A DNA stretch of 64,000 bases. It comes from Pomphorhynchus laevis. Its lineage: Eukaryota; Acanthocephala; Palaeacanthocephala; Echinorhynchida; Pomphorhynchidae. Location of the stretch: contig WNNJ02000940.1 of NCBI GenBank assembly GCA_012934845.2, forward strand, positions 124,001-188,000. The letters are read 5' to 3'. Of the stretch, positions 60,540 through 64,000 are shown one piece after another. Position 1 is the first letter of the stretch. Each line of letters begins with the position of its first letter. The notes beneath the pieces are model-generated. The model did no database searches and was not told the DNA's origin. It saw only the letters and a list, made by a program, of their open reading frames with translations. A program made the position numbers and the translations under genes.

Positions 60540-61011
60540 AGGAGAAAAATGAGAGAAATAGTTTTATTTTTGAATTTTCGCTAATACGATTGATCTCTTC
60601 AGAAAACACTAGTCTTTGACAAATGATTACATAGGATTTTAAGAATAAAAACAGAAGAATTTAATTGATATGTTGTTCAAACAAACTCTTGTCTGGCGGT
60701 AATTTTAAGCATCTATTGCTTTTATTGCCTTGCGTGGTTGATGCAATTTCGAAGTGTACAGTCCACTTGATAAACGACGACTTGTATCTGGCTCGTATTC
60801 AAGAACAGTTGTATTATCGAAATTAATAGTACGTGAACTGTTCAACCAATAAATAGATATTACTGAAGAAACGTCGCCTCTTTTAAGATTATCCTTTTGT
60901 TGTTTAAGTCTCTTTCGTAGTCCTTGTTTGGTTTGACCGATGAACACAATCTTTACAAGAGATGCGATATACTACTTCATTTTTTGAATATACTGGTTTC
61001 GTTTTGAAAAC
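60540..61011 (-). mobile_element. Penelope-like 3' fragment with GIY-YIG-like domain
   Basis: The minus-strand frame reads KPVYSKNEVVYRISCKDC, then VFIGQTKQGLRKRLKQQKDN, LKRGDVSSVISIYWLNSSRT, INFDNTTVLEYEPDTSRRLS to a stop near 60705. VVYRISC and FIGQT are the GIY-YIG signature, aligning with IYTIPC...YVGQTKQGLKKR of the element at 26.3-28.6 kb. The RT part is absent. The fragment is damaged and has no clear terminal repeats. Confidence 0.7.
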
Positions 61012-61034
61012 GGAGATGTTTTCAAAACATCTCC
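61012..61034. repeat. Perfect 11-bp palindrome at an element junction
   Basis: GGAGATGTTTT, centre C, AAAACATCTCC. It is preceded by GTTTTGAAAAC, so GTTTTGAAAAC and GTTTTCAAAAC can also pair. It lies exactly between the Penelope-like fragment (-) and the start of CR1-like C3 (+). Confidence 0.75.
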
Positions 61035-61035
61035 A

Positions 61036-61722
61036 GTGCATTTACCTGATGTTACTAATGATGAAAATACATATTGTCAGGTTTTGAATCATGGTCATAT
61101 GTCTGATAATGGGACTGTCAAAAAGAAGGAACAAGCGTCAACGATAAGTCAACATACACTATCCGCAGTGTCACGTGACAGTCTCGAATTGCAAATTGGT
61201 AATAATAGGAAACACACCGCTGATCGATGTAGATCTGTTATTCTGGCCAATGTAAGAGAATCTTTATTTGAGAACGCACAAGTACGTCTTAACGAGGACG
61301 TCCAGAGTGTGAGATTTATATTGACGCAGGTACTTGGTTCTTGCAATGTGGATATTGTCAAACGTGTTAAACTCGTTGCATTATTTCGACTGGGTAAGCG
61401 TGATACACTTAGTAATAGGCCGCGTTTACTCAAGGCCGTATTTAGAGAGCAGTCACATGCTGAGTTAATTCTTCGGAATTCATATCGTTTAAAAGGATCC
61501 CACGTTAGTCTCTTAAAAGATCTTGACGCTCTTCAAAGGGAGAAATTGTCTCAAGCTAAGAAAGAACTTGCATCTCGTGTTGCACTTGGTGAGAGCAATC
61601 TATGTGTGCAAAATTTTCAAGTAGTGAGGCGACGCATTCGAATCAGTTGGTCCCCATTAGATGTATCGCCTCTCATGAATGTGGAGGGTTTTGGCAAGGT
61701 CTTACAGCATATAAGTGCCTAG
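61036..61722 (+). pseudogene. CR1-like ORF1, 5'-truncated (C3)
   Basis: 228 residues are open, with the conserved half complete: DRCRSVILANVRESLFENAQ, VRLNEDVQSVRFILTQVLGS, VKLVALFRLGKRDTLSNRPR, LLKAVFREQSHAELILRNSY, HVSLLKDLDALQREKLSQAK, GESNLCVQNFQVVRRRIRIS. Compared with C1 the finger and linker (about 165 residues) are missing, so the first ATG is only the first one after the truncation. The ORF1 end overlaps the ORF2 frame. Confidence 0.75.
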
Positions 61723-64000
61723 CTGATTTGGGATCTGAAGTGTGTCAGATTGCTAGAGATGATATTATTACTCGCACTGGTGTGAATAAAAGTCATAGTA
61801 TATTTTATTGTAATGTTCGGAGCTTGTTACAGAAAGTCGATGAGCTAAAGTTTAGGATCGAGTCTGTTAATCCAATTATAGTTGGTATTACAGAATCTTG
61901 GCTTAATTGTGATGTATCCGATGCTGAGGTATCCATCCCAGGCTATTCTTTGTTCCGTAGTGATCGGATAGGGGGTAGGGGTGGTGGCGTAGCTCTCTTT
62001 ATGAGAGACGAAGTTAAGGTGCGCGTTTTGAGTAAGTCGTCTATTGATAGAGTTGAGAGTTTGTGGTGTCAGGTGAAGTTTGATAACAGCTCACCCATCA
62101 TACTGGGTCTTGTGTATCGTGCTCCTAAGGCAATATCTAAGAAACTCATTGAAGAGATAGAGTTGTATACGCGAGGAGATTGTGATACTGTGATAATTGG
62201 GGATCTGAATATGCCAGATGTTGAATGGACTTCGAATACGGTTCTTCCTACTTGTGATAGTGAATCTTGTGACCTTATGGAGTGTTTTGCTTATTGTGGT
62301 CTTGCTCAATTTGTTGATTTACATACTCGCTTTTCAAGTTGTAGTTCTTCCCTTCTTGATCTTTGCCTATCGACAAACAGTCAATTAATCAGTAGTATCC
62401 AATATGATTCTCCTGTTGGTTTGTCTGATCACTGTGTAGTTAAAGTTTTGCTAAATTTACAAATGAGGGTGTTTCATCATGCTCGGTACAAACGTCAGAT
62501 TAATGTTTTTCGGGCGAACTATGATGTTATTACATCAAAGCTGCATAGAGTAAGTTGGCCTGATCCGGCTGTTGTCGGAGTTGACGAGGCCTGGGATCAT
62601 TTTCGCGTGACGCTTTATTCTCTAATGGTAAAATTCTCACCTTTGAAGTCTAAGACTAGTCGGAAAAGCGCTCGTTGGTTTGATACTGAGCTGGCTACTG
62701 CGATGAAGGCTCGTGACTTCAGTTTCAAATGCTTTAAGGGTGGGTTTTGTGAATATGGTGTTTATAAGCAGGCGAGAAATTTCTTCAATTCTTTAAAGCG
62801 ACATAAGCGCTATTTATTTGAAAATGGTCTAGCTCATAGTTGTAGACATGATCCCAAAGCTCTCTTTCTATATGTGAATAGTAGTAGGAACGCTAATAAA
62901 ACAATTGGCCAATATTTTGATAGCGTTATTGAAGACGACCTTGCTGAGATGTTCTCAAGGCATTTTTACTTGTACAAAGAGACTACAAACGAGTATTCTG
63001 AACCTATCCAGAACAGTGAGACGATAAGAGGTGCTAGTGTTTCATATCCTAGTTTAGACATAGCTAATTTGATAACTCCCGAGAAAGTTTTAGCTGAACT
63101 GCATCGTCTTAAAGAGACAAACTCCAAAGGTGCTGATTTGTTACCTTCGATATATCTTCGTCGAATAGCAGACTCAATATATACACCACTTTGTAACATA
63201 TTTCGACAATCTATTATTGATACGAATCTTCCAAAAGAGTGGAAACAATCGATCATTCACCCCATCTTCAAAAAGGGTGATAGATCTTCAGTAGACAATT
63301 ATAGACCAGTAAGTATTACTTGCTTATGTTGTAGAATGTTAGAGCGAATTATACATGGTTATATGGTCAAGTTTTATAGTGAGAATAATGTAATAGCTTC
63401 TGAGCAACATGGTTTCCGTAAGGGTTATTCGACAGTTACTAATCTACTCGCTGCCCATCTTGATTGGTCAGCTAATAAAGCCGTATCAATTGCTACTGAC
63501 ATCATATTCTTCGATTTCTCTAAGGCATTTGACAGAGTAGACCATAGACTCCTCCTAAATAAACTAGAGAAAAGTGGCATTCCATTCTTTGCTTGTTAGA
63601 TGGATTGAATCGTTTTTAAGCAATCGTAGTTATTGTGTGCATGTAGATAATTTTTACTCTTCTTCGCGGCCATGTAATATAGGGGTGCCTCAAGGTTCAG
63701 TATTGGGTCCATTGTTATTTAGTGTCTACATCAACGATATCCCGGAATTTATTGATTCTCGGATGCTTTTATATGCAGACGATTTGAAAATCTGGCGGGC
63801 AATTCGTTCACCCAATGATATAGTCAAACTGCAACGGGATATCGATGAAGTCGAAAATTGGGCTCTGCTCAATAGGTTGATTGTAAATATATCAAAATGC
63901 AAACATTTACGTGTTCGTGGCGGAAATGCTCAATCTTTAGTTAATTATAGCTTTCAAAGCAGTGATATAGAACGAGTGAACAAATATAAGGACTTGGGAG
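61602..64000 (+). pseudogene. CR1-like ORF2 (C3), one frame change, cut by window
   Basis: Endonuclease: SIFYCNVRSLLQKVDELKFR, IVGITESWLNCDVSDAEVSI, FRSDRIGGRGGGVALFMRDE, VIIGDLNMPDVEW (GDLN for GDFN), VGLSDHCVVKV. RT: PKEWKQSIIHPIFKKGDRSS, VDNYRPVSITCLCCRMLERI, EQHGFRKGYSTVTNLLAAH, DIIFFDFSKAFDRVDHRLLL. After a frame change near 63590 it continues with GVPQGSVLGPLLFSVYINDI, SRMLLYADDLKIWRAIRSPN (YADD present) and SKCKHLRVRG to the end. Only one break is seen, so the copy is young or under-corrected. The rest lies beyond 64000. The ATG at 61602 is inside ORF1, in the -1 frame. Confidence 0.85.

Larger units (their letters stand above)
61035..64000 (+). mobile_element. CR1-like LINE copy C3, 5'-truncated, runs off the window
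   Basis: ORF1 from about 61036 (finger missing), ORF2 from 61602 to beyond 64000. It has the same orientation and family as C1 and C2. One frame break is visible in ORF2 near 63590. The left end adjoins the palindrome at 61012-61034 and a reversed Penelope-like fragment. Confidence 0.85.

Overview
This is an AT-rich, gene-poor stretch of an invertebrate animal genome that is filled with transposable elements, almost all of them retroelements. The elements are CR1-like and L2-like LINEs, Penelope-like elements with GIY-YIG nuclease remnants, and reverse-transcriptase elements of a type I know from cnidarian and other invertebrate genomes. This mix points to a metazoan. I cannot fix the phylum: cnidarian, flatworm, nematode and other small invertebrates all remain possible. 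I recognise one convincing host gene, an NTPDase (GDA1/CD39 family) in a single uninterrupted reading frame at 33924-35072 (+).

Layout. 1-1265: remains of a LINE (+). 1480-5115: decayed LINE (-) with a zinc-knuckle ORF1 and an endonuclease/RT ORF2. 5.1-9.6 kb: no gene, only diverged direct repeats, plus a C-terminal scrap of an RT element ('family G') at 5.28-5.53 kb. 9.66-10.37: N-terminal scrap of family G. 10.49-13.63: 5'-truncated L2-like element A2 (-). 13.64-14.99: Penelope-like RT fragment (-) with an internal duplication. 15.3-19.86: 'family D' copy D1 (+), split by L2-like B2 (17030-18384, -). 20.1-23.08: D2 (+). 24.68-26.29: D3 (-). 26.35-28.57: Penelope-like element (-) with inverted terminal repeats and a small poly(A) retrocopy inserted in one repeat. 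28.6-30.3: AT-rich repeats. 30.3-33.4: decayed CR1-like E2 (-). 33.9-35.1: NTPDase. 36.3-37.6: tandem repeat. 37.69-44.40: CR1-like E1 (+), interrupted by L2-like B1 (37958-42105, +). 44.4-45.06: D4 fragment. 45.06-49.58: nearly whole L2-like A1 (+). 49.58-53.39, 54.8-59.23 and 61.03-64.0: three CR1-like family C copies in the same orientation (C2, C1, C3). C1 has both frames open. Between them lie D5, D6, an L2-A fragment and a Penelope fragment.

How the parts relate. The L2-like and CR1-like families share one ORF1 plan: an N-terminal C-x4-C...C-x2-C finger and an RNA-binding-like C-terminal half. ORF2 (AP endonuclease plus RT) follows in the -1 frame with a short overlap. Each family ends in a short hairpin before its tail. 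Nested insertions with short target-site duplications give a relative order: D1 and E1 are older than the L2-B copies inside them. The intact C1 is the best candidate for a recently active element. Family D is the least familiar system here: a Cys-rich N-terminus, an RT, and a C-terminal region that looks like a restriction-type nuclease. It is present as six main pieces plus one nested scrap, five of which keep a shared 3' motif.
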